Part shown: positions 26,676-36,165 of the stretch, piece by piece
How the letters are laid out: each line of letters starts with the position of its first letter
Numbering within the stretch: the first letter of the stretch is position 1
DNA from: JAUIKM01 sp964445695
GTDB lineage: Bacteria; Bacteroidota; Ignavibacteria; Kapaibacteriales; UBA7675
Assembly: GCA_964445695.1 (NCBI GenBank)
Contig: CAYULF010000009.1
Location: forward strand, 1-64,000
DNA: 64,000 nucleotides
Direction: 5' to 3'
Program-made: the position numbers and the translations under genes
The notes under the pieces: model-generated
What the model saw: the letters and a program-made list of their open reading frames with translations, nothing else
Told to the model about the DNA's origin: nothing
Databases searched by the model: none

Positions 26676-29342
26676 TTAACGAACAATAACGACGGTGTTG
26701 ACGATGCTTTCGCTCGCCGACCTGACCGAGTAGTAATACTGTCCCGGCTCAAGTTCCGCGCTGTTAAGGCGAATAATGTGTTCGCCCGCGCTGCGTTCGC
26801 CTTCGTAGAGTTGCAGCACCTCCCGGCCGCGTGCGTCGTGAAGCACTATTTCGATATGGCCGGCTTTGCTCAGTTCAAGTTCGATCTCGGCACTGTGGCT
26901 TGAGGGGTTGGGGCGGATGCGCGTCGACATGGTATTGCCATGCACGATCGAAGTCATCAGGTCCTTTACACCCACCACCAGACCGGAACTCGTCACCGAG
27001 ATAATCTGAATTGAACAGGTCGTAACGCTGCCGCAGGCGTCGACGCATTCAATGTCGACGTCATATACGCCGGTCGAGTCCGACGCGCCGGAAATCTCAC
27101 CGGTGTAGGTATCCAGATAGAATGTCCAGGGCAGGTTAAAACCGACTTCCGAGAACCAGTAGGGCGGCGTACCGCCCGTCACCGTCGGTGTGATACTGGC
27201 CCATGTACCGACGATCACCACCGTGGGCGAAGAGTACGAACAGGTTGGCGGTCCTTTGATATTGATTGTCAAGGTGGTTTCCGCGATGTAGTTGTCAAAG
27301 TCGGTCACGCGAACGATAATGTCAACCGGCCCGTTTGTCGGGTTGTCGAGATTGCCGTTGATATTCCCCGTTGTTACGTCAAGCGTCCAACCCGTCGGCA
27401 GCGGGTCCGAGCCCGGCGCCAGCGCGATAGTAAACGGATAACGACCGCCGGTGCGCACCGCATTAAAGGTCACGTTCACCATGGAGCTGTCCGGGCAGTA
27501 CTCGGCACTGGTGACGTTGTAGCGCAAATAGGGCACCGAAACAGGTTTGATGTCAACCGCATCGATGTCGTCGCTGCTTAACAGTCCCAGCACGGAGTGC
27601 GAGGCAAACAGAGAAAAAGTACCATCGAAATCCGAGTAAAACACGTCCGCAGCCGAGTAGCCGTTGTTGGTCAGCGTCGGCGATCCGGGTGCCAGCGAGA
27701 AGAGCACTTCGTCGAGATTGGCATCGCGCGTGCCGTTGGCCTGTGCCGGACAGAGCTGTGTGGGCGTTACGTCGGAAAGCGACATGGCGTCGATTACATC
27801 GGTCTGCTGCAGGCCCAAGTTCTGCGGCGTGGCAAAGAGCTCCAGATTGGACGGATCCAGCGTGTTCAACGAGAGGTCAACAGTGTAGATGTTGGCATTC
27901 GAGTTTGTAAACGAGGGACCGTCGAATGTTGCGTAGATGCGCATCGCCGAGGTCGTCGCGTACATGTAGTAGCTGTTGCTGCGCCGATTCAGATCAAGAC
28001 CGGTAACGTTGTCCGTTATCTGGTTAACATTCATCGGCGCCAGTCCAAGCTGTACGTTGTCGACAGCCGTAACGTTTGTCAGCGCCGGCGGGTGGATGCC
28101 GCCGTGGCCGCGATAACTGCCGAAGGAGTTAACTTTTGACGAGTAGACGTCCGCCGCGGCTTCCGTCACCTGCACAAGCACGCCGGTGGAATTCTGATAC
28201 ACCGCCGTACAGGTGGCGCCCGTCGAATTGCGTCCGACCGAAAAATAGAGTGCGCCTGGCAGGGACGTGCAATTGTTCGGCGGCAGGTGCGGCCGCAACG
28301 TTCCGTCTTCGCCGTAGGAAAAACTTAACATTTTGTCCCCTGCGGCAAAACCAATGTCGGGCGTGACGTCCATCACGTTCGTCATATCCGGTCCCTGCCC
28401 GACGTTCTGACCGGACGAGAGATAGACGGCCAGCGGATGCTGCGTCGTTCCGTGGTTGGAGTTCACATCATTGGGCGATACGCCGGTGGCCAGCGTACTC
28501 AGGCCGGACGACGTAGCATCCACGCAGAAGTGAATCGGACACTTCCACGGATCGGGTTTGGGCGTATGTGGAAACACCGTCGTTGAGTCCGGCGAACCAT
28601 GACCGGCGCTGGTCAGGTAGCAGATAAGTTTGCCGGTTGAATCGTAGAGCGGCACAGGCGGAAAATTGGGATCGTGAATATAAGTGGACGAGGGCAAACC
28701 GAAGTCCGGCGGGAACTGCGTAATCTTCGACCGCAGCAGCATGACGTCTTTGTTGTAGAGCTTGTGTTTAAAAAACGGCAGATCGATTTCAACCTGACAG
28801 TAAACGTTAAAATAGCTGTTGGCCGTAAAATCCTTCGTCACGTCCACCGGGTTGCCGGCGTATTCAGACGAGACTTCACCGGTTGAATAGCGAAAGAAAC
28901 GCTCCTGATCAGTACCGGCGACCGCGTCGTAGTACGGCTGGCCGGCTTTGATCGTCACGCCGCCGCCCTGTAAAACAAAGGACAGAATTTCCGTGTGAAC
29001 TTCGCGGCGCGTCGAAGGCGTCTCCAGCCAGCCCGTCGGTCTGAAACAGGCGTCGGGAACGTTTTCCAGCATGTCGGGATAGGGAGCCGCACCGGCACCG
29101 CAAACCGGCGCACCGTCATCGTCGGCATCGCCTTCAGTAAACGGATCGGATCGGCCGATAATAGTGTGTGGATCGTAGAGGTTAACCTCTATTTCCTGTC
29201 CGTTGGGAAACAGAACTTTCATCACGGCGCCGGTCGGCGTATCATCGGGGCAGTCGGTATTGGAGTCGGGGAATTCCCCGGCCTGGATCAGCGCGGGAGC
29301 GATAAACATTGCAATGGCCAGAAGCGATAATAATTTGCTCAT
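26676..29342 (-). CDS. Secreted T9SS cargo protein with putative Ig (He_PIG-like) domains
   Basis: This 888-aa protein has a signal peptide (MSKLLSLLAIAMFIAPALIQ) and a C-terminal Por_Secre_tail domain (RPNPSSHSAEIEL ... ELEPGQYYYSV ... VIVR), so it should be exported to or beyond the cell surface. The C-terminal third holds two tandem Ig-like repeats of the He_PIG type ('LPTGWTLDVTTGNINGNLD' and 'LPWTFYLDTYTGEISG'). The N-terminal two thirds do not match a family I recognise; they contain several Cys residues and long beta-rich segments, and an acidic DADDDGAP segment that could bind Ca2+. No catalytic motif is seen. It is convergent with the array and separated from it by a bidirectional terminator. 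It is possibly an adhesin or structural surface protein, which is inference. Confidence 0.75.
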   Translation of the reverse strand: MSKLLSLLAIAMFIAPALIQAGEFPDSNTDCPDDTPTGAVMKVLFPNGQEIEVNLYDPHTIIGRSDPFTEGDADDDGAPVCGAGAAPYPDMLENVPDACFRPTGWLETPSTRREVHTEILSFVLQGGGVTIKAGQPYYDAVAGTDQERFFRYSTGEVSSEYAGNPVDVTKDFTANSYFNVYCQVEIDLPFFKHKLYNKDVMLLRSKITQFPPDFGLPSSTYIHDPNFPPVPLYDSTGKLICYLTSAGHGSPDSTTVFPHTPKPDPWKCPIHFCVDATSSGLSTLATGVSPNDVNSNHGTTQHPLAVYLSSGQNVGQGPDMTNVMDVTPDIGFAAGDKMLSFSYGEDGTLRPHLPPNNCTSLPGALYFSVGRNSTGATCTAVYQNSTGVLVQVTEAAADVYSSKVNSFGSYRGHGGIHPPALTNVTAVDNVQLGLAPMNVNQITDNVTGLDLNRRSNSYYMYATTSAMRIYATFDGPSFTNSNANIYTVDLSLNTLDPSNLELFATPQNLGLQQTDVIDAMSLSDVTPTQLCPAQANGTRDANLDEVLFSLAPGSPTLTNNGYSAADVFYSDFDGTFSLFASHSVLGLLSSDDIDAVDIKPVSVPYLRYNVTSAEYCPDSSMVNVTFNAVRTGGRYPFTIALAPGSDPLPTGWTLDVTTGNINGNLDNPTNGPVDIIVRVTDFDNYIAETTLTINIKGPPTCSYSSPTVVIVGTWASITPTVTGGTPPYWFSEVGFNLPWTFYLDTYTGEISGASDSTGVYDVDIECVDACGSVTTCSIQIISVTSSGLVVGVKDLMTSIVHGNTMSTRIRPNPSSHSAEIELELSKAGHIEIVLHDARGREVLQLYEGERSAGEHIIRLNSAELEPGQYYYSVRSASESIVNTVVIVR

Positions 29343-29786
29343 GACAAGGCACTCGGTATAATCTGTGAATATGCGTTGGATTGTGGTTGTTAAACGGGCA
29401 TGCGCGGGCCGCGCAGCGAACGGGCAATCGTGTGCGTGAACGAGGTGTTAACGGCAGTTTAAGTGCGATTCAGTTTTTTTTTCGAGAGCAGTGCGACTGG
29501 GCAGTGGCGGATAACCAGTTAACAAGGCCGAACCGGCAAGTGTTAACTCATGCGGCGGCTCGATGCATTTTCAATCGGCAACGCTGTCGATCGTATGGCG
29601 TACTTTGGGCTGTTGGGCGATGAATCGAATGCGGTTCGGCAGTGGCTTAATCTAATCTCCGATGCCACGCATTCCAAATGAAAAGCCGGTCCGGCGGGCG
29701 CTGAACCGCAGAATATTTCAAACTCGTAGTGCGCAGCCGGTACAAACAAGAAAATTCAGAAAGGTATTGCAGTCGGGTGAGCAGCT
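29343..29786. other. Intergenic region upstream of the 888-aa T9SS protein gene
   Basis: This 444-bp stretch separates two minus-strand genes and probably carries the promoter of the downstream one. It is AT-richer than the genes and holds several GTTAAC words. A short plus-strand open frame (29381-29623) has no ribosome-binding site or recognisable protein features. No RNA gene was seen. Confidence 0.4.
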
Positions 29787-31790
29787 CTAGCGCAGAACTA
29801 CAAATTTGCGGCCGATACTCTGCCTGCCATCGCTGAGCCGCACAAAATACTGCCCCTGCTGCAGCGCGCCGACGTCGAGTAACACGGAGTTGCCACCGGA
29901 ATTATCCAGTTCCTGCCGGCGGATGACGGCTCCCTGGTTGTCGAGAATCGCCAGAATCAGGCTGCGCTGTCCGCTGTAACGCCATGAAAGAGTGATATTG
30001 AGATCCGCCGGATTTGGCGCAAGATCCACAATCTGCAAGGTCAAAGCACCGGTCAAAACCAGCTCGCGCGGCGAGAGGCCATCATTGCATTCATCTTCAA
30101 TCGACAGGCTGCCGTCAATCTGCACGATGTCCGGAGCAGCAGGAGTGAGCGCCTGCACGCGCCGAAAATTGATCGGCTGGGTCGTTGGCGTGCCGTGCAG
30201 AACGCGCACTGGGTAAAAGTTCAACGTATCGGTCGTGCCGTCGATTTCAACAGCCAGGTCCAGCGTGTCGGTCAGAGCGTTCAACTCGCCGTAGTCCGGC
30301 AGGGCGCTGTCGTAAAACGCCCCTTGAATGTCGGCCAGCGTGCGCGGTGATTCCAGCGTCAGAAGCAGTTGGATCGGCTCGTCCAGCTGGAGTTCGTCGC
30401 GGTTTTCCAGGATGACGGGTATCGTGACAAAGTTGTCCGGCCGCGACACGATATCGGGAATGCGCAGGACTATTTCGCGGCGGCCGATTACCAGTTCAAC
30501 CGTGTCTGCTGCTGCTGCCGAATAACCGCTCTCCCAGATTTTGATGAAGGGGTCGCGTCCGGCCGAGGCGATGAGATCGCGTGTGGAAGTGTAGTCAATT
30601 GTGAGAACCTGGCCGCCGTGAATCAGCGTCGGTCCGATTTCAAATGAACCGTAAGGGTCCCACTGGCGAATGCTGGCGTCGAGCGAGCCCGACAGAAGCC
30701 GGTCGCCGCGCGGCACAATTGCGGTTGACCAGACGGGCGCAGCATGTCCGGTAAATATTTCCGTCGCCTCGGGGATGCTGGCGCCAAAGTTCCAACGCCT
30801 GATGGTTCTGTCCGCTCCGGCACTGGCCAGCCAACTCTCTTCTTCGTTCATGGCCACTGACCAGATCAGGCGGGAGTTGGTGTCGAGCGTACCGTCCGGA
30901 CGTTCACTTATGATGCCGTGTGTGCCGCCGACATAGGCCGGAGCATCGGTCGGCGCTTCGCTTTGCCAGTCGCGTACGTAGATGAGGCCGCGGTCGCCGG
31001 CGTAGATGATATAACGACCGCTCGAAGAAAAACGCACATCGTAAAGCCTGTCGCCGGCCGCCTCAAAGCGCTTGAGCGTCGTCCCCGCCGCAATGTCGAA
31101 GACCGCGACCACACCGCCGTTATCGGCCGAAACCGTCAGCATGCGTTGCGGATGCGCGTCCACCGCGCGGATGAAGTTTTGGTGCTCGGGAATGTCGAGC
31201 CGGATCGGAGCTGAGCTGTAGTCGGCGGCGTGATAGAGCGCGTTGCCCTGGGTAAAGACCAATTGAGCGTCATCGGCCAGGAACTGCGCCTGGTAGCTGA
31301 TCTCGGCCGGGGCCGGCGGCGCAACGGAGCCGATCAAGGAGCCGTTGAGCGGATTGTAGACGTCCACCGCGCCGCTGCGTGCGGCTGACAGCAGACGATC
31401 GCCGGATGCATTGAATCGCAGGCAGCGGATCTCGTCGCGCGCATGCGCAATTTCGCGCACCGCGGTCGGATCGCCCCCGGCGCTGCGCGCGGCGCGGATC
31501 AGCACTTTGTCTGTTACCGAAGCGGGCACCAGCCAATCGTAAAATTGCCCGCGCTGGTCCGTGGCGATCAGTTTCCAGGACCGCCCCTCGTCGTCGGTAT
31601 ACGCCAGATTTACGGGTACTGCCTGCGGAGTCACCTCCCACTCGATGCGCACAGTCTCGCCGCCATTGACGGCGACACCTTGTGCCGGCGCGATGATCGT
31701 CACCTGGGCAAAAGCCGTGGACTGGACGACCACTTGCGCCAGCAAAACGCAGAGGGCACAACGGAGGATGTTGACGGGTGGGCAAAACAT
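29787..31790 (-). CDS. Secreted WD40-repeat T9SS cargo protein
   Basis: This 667-aa protein starts with a signal peptide (residues 1-29, ending AFAQ). An Ig-like 'TIIAPAQG..V.GGE.V.I.WEV' domain follows, then a WD40-like beta-propeller (about residues 110-430) with repeats such as 'IRCLRFNASGDRLLSAARSG', 'SWLASAGADRTIRRWNFG' and 'DRLLSGSLDASIRQWDPYG'. A further Ig-like domain (about 440-570) and a Por_Secre_tail (LAPNPADLNI ... QGQYFVRLSDG) complete it. WD40 propellers usually act as binding scaffolds, so an extracellular binding role is inferred. The start ATG at 31790 has no strong ribosome-binding site. There is no catalytic motif. Confidence 0.8.
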   Translation of the reverse strand: MFCPPVNILRCALCVLLAQVVVQSTAFAQVTIIAPAQGVAVNGGETVRIEWEVTPQAVPVNLAYTDDEGRSWKLIATDQRGQFYDWLVPASVTDKVLIRAARSAGGDPTAVREIAHARDEIRCLRFNASGDRLLSAARSGAVDVYNPLNGSLIGSVAPPAPAEISYQAQFLADDAQLVFTQGNALYHAADYSSAPIRLDIPEHQNFIRAVDAHPQRMLTVSADNGGVVAVFDIAAGTTLKRFEAAGDRLYDVRFSSSGRYIIYAGDRGLIYVRDWQSEAPTDAPAYVGGTHGIISERPDGTLDTNSRLIWSVAMNEEESWLASAGADRTIRRWNFGASIPEATEIFTGHAAPVWSTAIVPRGDRLLSGSLDASIRQWDPYGSFEIGPTLIHGGQVLTIDYTSTRDLIASAGRDPFIKIWESGYSAAAADTVELVIGRREIVLRIPDIVSRPDNFVTIPVILENRDELQLDEPIQLLLTLESPRTLADIQGAFYDSALPDYGELNALTDTLDLAVEIDGTTDTLNFYPVRVLHGTPTTQPINFRRVQALTPAAPDIVQIDGSLSIEDECNDGLSPRELVLTGALTLQIVDLAPNPADLNITLSWRYSGQRSLILAILDNQGAVIRRQELDNSGGNSVLLDVGALQQGQYFVRLSDGRQSIGRKFVVLR

Positions 31791-31851
31791 GCGGTCAATT
31801 TACGCGGCAGTGGGAAGGATTGCCAGAGGAAAGGGGAAATGAGGCTTAAAA

Positions 31852-31898
31852 TACGTAGAACTACGTAGGAGCTGTGAGCCCTAAGGGCTCACAGCTCC
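31852..31898. terminator. Double hairpin between BatA-like and WD40 genes
   Basis: Two adjacent perfect stem-loops are present: TACGTAG-AA-CTACGTA (31852-31867) and a 14-bp stem GGAGCTGTGAGCCC / GGGCTCACAGCTCC with a TAA loop (31868-31898). On the minus strand, 3' of the BatA-like gene, the second hairpin comes first and the first is followed by TTTTAAG. They therefore probably terminate that minus-strand transcript; on the plus strand the large stem is followed by TTTTCTTC. Confidence 0.7.
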
Positions 31899-31904
31899 TT
31901 TTCT

Positions 31905-34034
31905 TCACGCCGCCGCCGCCTCCGGCGTCACGGCTTCCGACTGCTTTGATCTCGCCAGAAACATCTCCGCCAGCGCGATCAATATCGCCAGCATCACAAA
32001 AATCTTCCACAACTCCGTCCCCACGCGCGCACGGTCGATCAAGGTCGACACCTGGTTGATGTCGTCTATCACCGCCACCTGGCCCTCGTCCGGCACCGTC
32101 ACGCGTATCACGTCCAGCAGCTCGTCCACCGAAAGCGGGTCAATCTGCGACTCGCTCGCCGGCACGTTGACGCCCAGCGTGTGCACCACGCGCTCGTCCG
32201 CCGCCGAAACCACGTACACGCCGGGACGGCGCAAAGCCTCAAGCGAGAGGACCGCGCCGCCGGGCAGCACAGCCGCCTGACGGAAAAACTCCGTGCCCTC
32301 CGGGTCCACGATTTTAAAGTTGCCGCCGCCCGCGTACTTGCGCGGCAGCTGCACATTTGCGCTCTCGCCCACCAGCAGGTCGCTGCCGATGGACTCGCGC
32401 GCCGAGAGGTAGGCCACCGAGCGATTAATCAGAGTCACGAAGATACCGGTGAAGGGAAAGGTGCTCCAGCCGCCGCCCGTCGGCACCGCGCAGTACAGTG
32501 CGCGCCCGTTGCCGAGTTTGTTTTCGGCCAGGAAAGCGCCGCCGGGCATAGAGATAATGTTCTGCGCGCTGGCGATCGGCACGGCCGTAAACATACGAGG
32601 CGATTCCACCACGCCGGCATCGCCGCCCGTCACGCCTTTGAACACGCCGGTGAACAGCGGGTGTACGCGGTCGACGTCGCTGAACTCGGCCGGCGCATCT
32701 TCGGAAAATGTTTTCATGGTCGCCGCGCCGAAGCCGAGCTGCGGCAGGAAATCATTGTTGGCGGCTTCCACGTTCATGTTCGGACCGGCTGCGATGTACA
32801 GACCGCCGCCGGCGTCCACGTAGTTGCGCAGTCGCAGGATTTCACCTGCGCCGGGGACCGGCGTGTTCAGCAGGAAAATGACGTCGAATTGATTCAGGTT
32901 GCCCGCCGCCAGTTCCTGCGGCGTCAACTGACGCACCTGCGCACGCGGCGCGGCGTTGCGGTCCGGCGTCAGCGCCAGCGCGGCGAACTGCGTGTCTTCC
33001 GGCGCGCCGACCAGAGCCACGCGCGGAATGTCCGGTATCACAAATCCAAAGTAGCGCGAGTTGTCGGCGTCCAGTACGTCGCCTTCAACTTCCACCGTGG
33101 CGCGTACCACGCCCGTGCCGCGCGGATTGGCCGTCAGCGAGACGCTGCGCACCTGGCCCGCCGGAATGTCGACGGCGTGCTGCGCCACGCGCTCGCCGTT
33201 GAACAACATGCTTACAATGACGCCTTCGACGTCGTCGGCGCCGCTGTTGCGGATGCGAGCGTCGACCTCGACGGGTTTGTCCACTTCAAAGATGCGGGTG
33301 AGAACGGCCAGCGAATCGACCGAGAGATTGCGTTCGCCCGCGGCGGAACCGATGCCCACCGGGACAACAAAGAGCGAGACGTTGTTGTCGAACAGCTGCA
33401 GCGAATCGCGCAGGTCCTCGCTGACGATGTTGCGCTGCGCATCGGTGATCAGGAATATCTCGCGGTTCACGTTGGCTGAGGACTCCAGAATCGAAGAAGC
33501 CAGCCGCAGGCTGGATTCGAGTCGACCAATGGACCAGGCTATCGGAATTTTGCGAATTTCTTCTTCCATCAGCGCAAAGTCGCGTGAGAACTCAAAGAAC
33601 CGCTGGTCGTCCAGATCGGCCATGCGGACCAGAGCCGCTTCGTCGCCGTCCTCCAGCGCGCCCAGAATCTCCAGCGCCGCGTCGCGCGCCTGTTTGAGGC
33701 GGACGCCGCGTTCGTCGGCAATGTCCATGCTGAAGGAGTTGTCGATGATGAAGACGGCGCTCGTCCGCGCCTGTGCGCCGAAGCCCGGCAACGAGGTTTC
33801 AACCGTCGGGCGCGCAAACGCCATGACGATGCTGACGATCAGCAAGGTGCGCAGGATCAGCAGCAGAATCTGCTTGAGACGCACTTTGCGGATGCGCGAC
33901 TTCTGCAGCTCGCGCAGAAAACGAATACTGCTGAATTCGACCGTCTTCAGTCGGCGCAGGTTGAGCAGGTGCAGAAGCAGCGGTATGGCGGCGGCGGCCA
34001 GTCCGAGTAAAACAATGGGATTGAGAAACTGCAT
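31905..34034 (-). CDS. BatA/vWA-domain membrane protein
   Basis: This 709-aa inner-membrane protein begins with the N-terminal 'BatA' domain (MQFLNPIVLLGLAAAAIPLL, then LHLLNLRRLKTVEFSSIRFL) and a second membrane segment near residues 57-75. A von Willebrand factor A domain follows with the metal-binding DxSxS-like motif IIDNSFSMD near residue 97. The middle region (about 390-490) resembles a glutamine-amidotransferase-like/ThuA fold ('DVIFLLNTPVPG', 'YVDAGGGLYIAAGPN'). A final membrane helix lies near residues 680-700. The family is common in Bacteroidota-type genomes within Bat 'aerotolerance' operons, but no MoxR ATPase or other Bat genes are next to it here. The precise role is unknown. 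Confidence 0.8.
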   Translation of the reverse strand: MQFLNPIVLLGLAAAAIPLLLHLLNLRRLKTVEFSSIRFLRELQKSRIRKVRLKQILLLILRTLLIVSIVMAFARPTVETSLPGFGAQARTSAVFIIDNSFSMDIADERGVRLKQARDAALEILGALEDGDEAALVRMADLDDQRFFEFSRDFALMEEEIRKIPIAWSIGRLESSLRLASSILESSANVNREIFLITDAQRNIVSEDLRDSLQLFDNNVSLFVVPVGIGSAAGERNLSVDSLAVLTRIFEVDKPVEVDARIRNSGADDVEGVIVSMLFNGERVAQHAVDIPAGQVRSVSLTANPRGTGVVRATVEVEGDVLDADNSRYFGFVIPDIPRVALVGAPEDTQFAALALTPDRNAAPRAQVRQLTPQELAAGNLNQFDVIFLLNTPVPGAGEILRLRNYVDAGGGLYIAAGPNMNVEAANNDFLPQLGFGAATMKTFSEDAPAEFSDVDRVHPLFTGVFKGVTGGDAGVVESPRMFTAVPIASAQNIISMPGGAFLAENKLGNGRALYCAVPTGGGWSTFPFTGIFVTLINRSVAYLSARESIGSDLLVGESANVQLPRKYAGGGNFKIVDPEGTEFFRQAAVLPGGAVLSLEALRRPGVYVVSAADERVVHTLGVNVPASESQIDPLSVDELLDVIRVTVPDEGQVAVIDDINQVSTLIDRARVGTELWKIFVMLAILIALAEMFLARSKQSEAVTPEAAAA

Positions 34035-34201
34035 ATAGTTCCGTCGTCAACTGTCGGTCAGAGTCAAAATTCCGCGGGGCGGAGAAAAACGATCAGAGGC
34101 GCGCCGCGCTGCGGCCCGCAATTATGGACCCACGGACGAACGAAGGCCGCATGTACGATATTGCAGGCCAAAAGTTGAGCGGAAGGAGAAATGCGGCGCT
34201 T

Positions 34202-34867
34202 TCAGCCGACGAGCGTGTAAAAGTCGGCTTCCTGACCAAGATTGATGTTGAGTGCGCCGGCGCGCACCAGACGCACAAGCAATTTGGCCGCGCGCGGTTC
34301 GGGTATCTTGCTGATGCGCGCAAAGTCGCTGACGGTGATGTGCGGATGGCTGTCGAGAAACTCAAAGACCGTCTTTTCGTGGCGGCCGATGCTGAGCGTA
34401 ACCGGCTGCGCGTCGGGGTTCTGCGCCTCCAGCACCTTGGCCAGTTCTTTGCTGGCCTGCACCGAAGCTTCGCCCTGACGCACAAAAACGGACTCGTAGA
34501 AATTTTTGTCCCGTTCCCGGCTGTCGTCGTCGGGACAGACAAGACGGTGCGGCTTGAGCTGCGATTCGGCCACCTCCACGACAATCACGTCTTCGCGGCG
34601 GAAGTTTACGATGTGGATCTCTGGTTCAAGGGCCGGGCGGATGTATTGCTGGCAGGCTTCGTTGATCACCGCCATCTCGCTCTTTTCACTTTCAACGCCG
34701 ACGATCTTGCCGTCGTCATCGACGCCGACGAGCAGAAATCCGCCGCCGCTGTTGGCAAATGCAATCAATTCGCGGGCTATTTTCTCGGGGGAGACGCACT
34801 TGCGTTTGAATTCAACGGTGTCGGACTCGCCGTCTGAAATCATCTCTTTGACCTGGTGGCGTCGCAT
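34202..34867 (-). CDS. Schlafen AlbA_2-like (AAA_4) domain protein with C-terminal winged helix
   Basis: This 221-aa protein has an N-terminal AlbA_2/AAA_4 domain: 'ESDTVEFKRKCVSPEKIARE' then 'LIAFANSGGGFLLVGVDDDG' are the hallmark segments (about residues 13-55). The C-terminal 75 residues look like a winged helix-turn-helix ('TVFEFLDSHPHITVSDFARI'). Proteins of this type are usually annotated as putative DNA- or nucleic-acid-binding regulators; the biochemical role is not established. The ATG at 34867 is supported by GAGGAG 7 nt upstream. It appears monocistronic, between the BatA-like gene and nuoK. Confidence 0.7.
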   Translation of the reverse strand: MRRHQVKEMISDGESDTVEFKRKCVSPEKIARELIAFANSGGGFLLVGVDDDGKIVGVESEKSEMAVINEACQQYIRPALEPEIHIVNFRREDVIVVEVAESQLKPHRLVCPDDDSRERDKNFYESVFVRQGEASVQASKELAKVLEAQNPDAQPVTLSIGRHEKTVFEFLDSHPHITVSDFARISKIPEPRAAKLLVRLVRAGALNINLGQEADFYTLVG

Positions 34868-34970
34868 GCCGCGCTCCTCTACTCAATGATATCCCTCGTC
34901 CGCCGATGAAATTATGGTATTTCACCTTTGCGACAAAGCCATAAAACCGGGCTGTTGTCTAAAACGAAAA

Positions 34971-35000
34971 AAACCGGCCCTTCATGCGCAGGGCCGGTTT
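34971..35000 (-). terminator. Intrinsic terminator of nuoJK
   Basis: A 10-bp stem (AAACCGGCCC / GGGCCGGTTT) with a 10-nt loop lies 82 bp downstream of nuoK on the minus strand and is followed there by TTTTTTCGTTTT. It is a classic rho-independent terminator. Confidence 0.85.
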
Positions 35001-35081
35001 GATATTTAATAATGCCGCAATATGACTGTCGACACAGGAATGCAGTTTGGCGGCCGTGGCGGCCGAAATCTGCGGGCGCGA

Positions 35082-35393
35082 TCAGAGTTTCATCAGGTTG
35101 ACTTCGTCGACGTAGACGGTCTCCTTGTTGCGGAACAGCGCGAGTACAATGGCGAGCCCGATCGACGCTTCCGCCGCTGCAACGGTCATGACAAAGAAAA
35201 CGAAGATCTGCCCGGTCACATCGCCCAGGTAAGCGGAAAAACCGACCAGCGTCAGGTTGACGGCGTTGAGCATCAGCTCGATGCACATGAAAATGATAAT
35301 CGCATTGCGCCGCGTCAGCACGCCCACCGCACCGATGGTAAACAGCACGCCGGACAGCGTCAGGTAGTATTCCAGGGGAATTGAAGTCATCAT
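35082..35393 (-). CDS. nuoK: NADH-quinone oxidoreductase subunit K
   Basis: This 103-aa protein is a small proton-pumping membrane subunit of respiratory complex I. It has the family's three helices and diagnostic segments: 'LSGVLFTIGAVGVLTRRNAI', 'FMCIELMLNAVNLTLVGFS' with the conserved Glu, and 'FFVMTVAAAEASIGLAIVLA' with the second conserved Glu. The length is normal. The start could be either of two adjacent ATGs (35393 or 35390). It begins 11 bp after nuoJ, and its GAGGG ribosome-binding site overlaps the nuoJ stop, which suggests translational coupling. A strong terminator follows, so nuoL does not come next as it usually would. Confidence 0.95.
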   Translation of the reverse strand: MMTSIPLEYYLTLSGVLFTIGAVGVLTRRNAIIIFMCIELMLNAVNLTLVGFSAYLGDVTGQIFVFFVMTVAAAEASIGLAIVLALFRNKETVYVDEVNLMKL

Positions 35394-35404
35394 CGGATTA
35401 TCCC

Positions 35405-35923
35405 TCAGTTAGTGACAAGGCGGCGTTTTGCAAGGATAATCGCGCCGATAATTGCGGCCAGCAGCAGCAGCGACACCGCTTCAAACGGAAACAGATAGGT
35501 CGTGAACATCGTCTGCCCGATGCTTTCCACCGTGCCGATTTCGCCGGCGTTTTCCGCCATCTTCGCAAACTGCGGCGAGGGTTTGGACAGGAAAACAATC
35601 GCCAGTTGCAGCGCAAAGGCCAGGCCCAGCGCCATCGGCAGTATTCGCCTTTGGTTGACGCGTTCAGCCAGTTTTTCTTCGTCGCCCAGATTGAGCAGCA
35701 TAATCACAAACAGCACCAGCACCATGATCGCGCCGGCGTAAACTATCACCTGCAACGCGGCCAGAAGCTGCGCCTGGAGCGTCAGATACAATCCTGAAAG
35801 GCACACAAAATGCACCACCAGGAACATTGCGGCGCTGACCGGATTGCGACGCGTAATCGTCAGAATCGCGGTTGCAACTGCTCCGGCCGCCAGAAGAAAA
35901 AAGGCAATCGCGGTATAATCCAT
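35405..35923 (-). CDS. nuoJ: NADH-quinone oxidoreductase subunit J
   Basis: This 172-aa protein is a membrane subunit of complex I. It has five predicted helices and the family signature 'VIVYAGAIMVLVLFVIMLLN' (about residues 57-78). The helix content and length match NuoJ. It is the first gene of a two-gene unit with nuoK; the preceding gene on the strand is dnaG, 242 bp away, so no nuoI or nuoH is adjacent. The remaining complex I genes must lie elsewhere in the genome if the complex is complete, which is inference. Confidence 0.92.
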   Translation of the reverse strand: MDYTAIAFFLLAAGAVATAILTITRRNPVSAAMFLVVHFVCLSGLYLTLQAQLLAALQVIVYAGAIMVLVLFVIMLLNLGDEEKLAERVNQRRILPMALGLAFALQLAIVFLSKPSPQFAKMAENAGEIGTVESIGQTMFTTYLFPFEAVSLLLLAAIIGAIILAKRRLVTN

Positions 35924-36165
35924 GTCATCTGCTCGTTCGGTTGCGGGAGTACGCCAACGCGCATAGAAAGTGCAAAACTACAAGAATTCGGGGATTCGCT
36001 TCAAATCTTTTTCGCCCGGCTGTGGTGCGGCCCGGATTGCAGCGCCCTCCTTCGCCTTGCGGCTCCTTCCGGCTCGCTTTTTGAGCTCTTGTTTGTCGTC
36101 GGGCGGTCTGCCGGAAGCCGCCGCGTCCGTCCCCGGGCCTGTGGTATTCGGGCGCGCAGCGGCGC

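Noticed and set aside
32181..33479. Plus-strand open frame of 432 codons opposite the BatA-like gene
   Set aside because: It is antisense to a gene with clear vWA motifs and has no recognisable domain of its own.
35924..36165. Candidate coding region between nuoJ and dnaG
   Set aside because: The frames are Arg/Ser/Pro-rich on both strands without start signals; most likely noncoding spacer.
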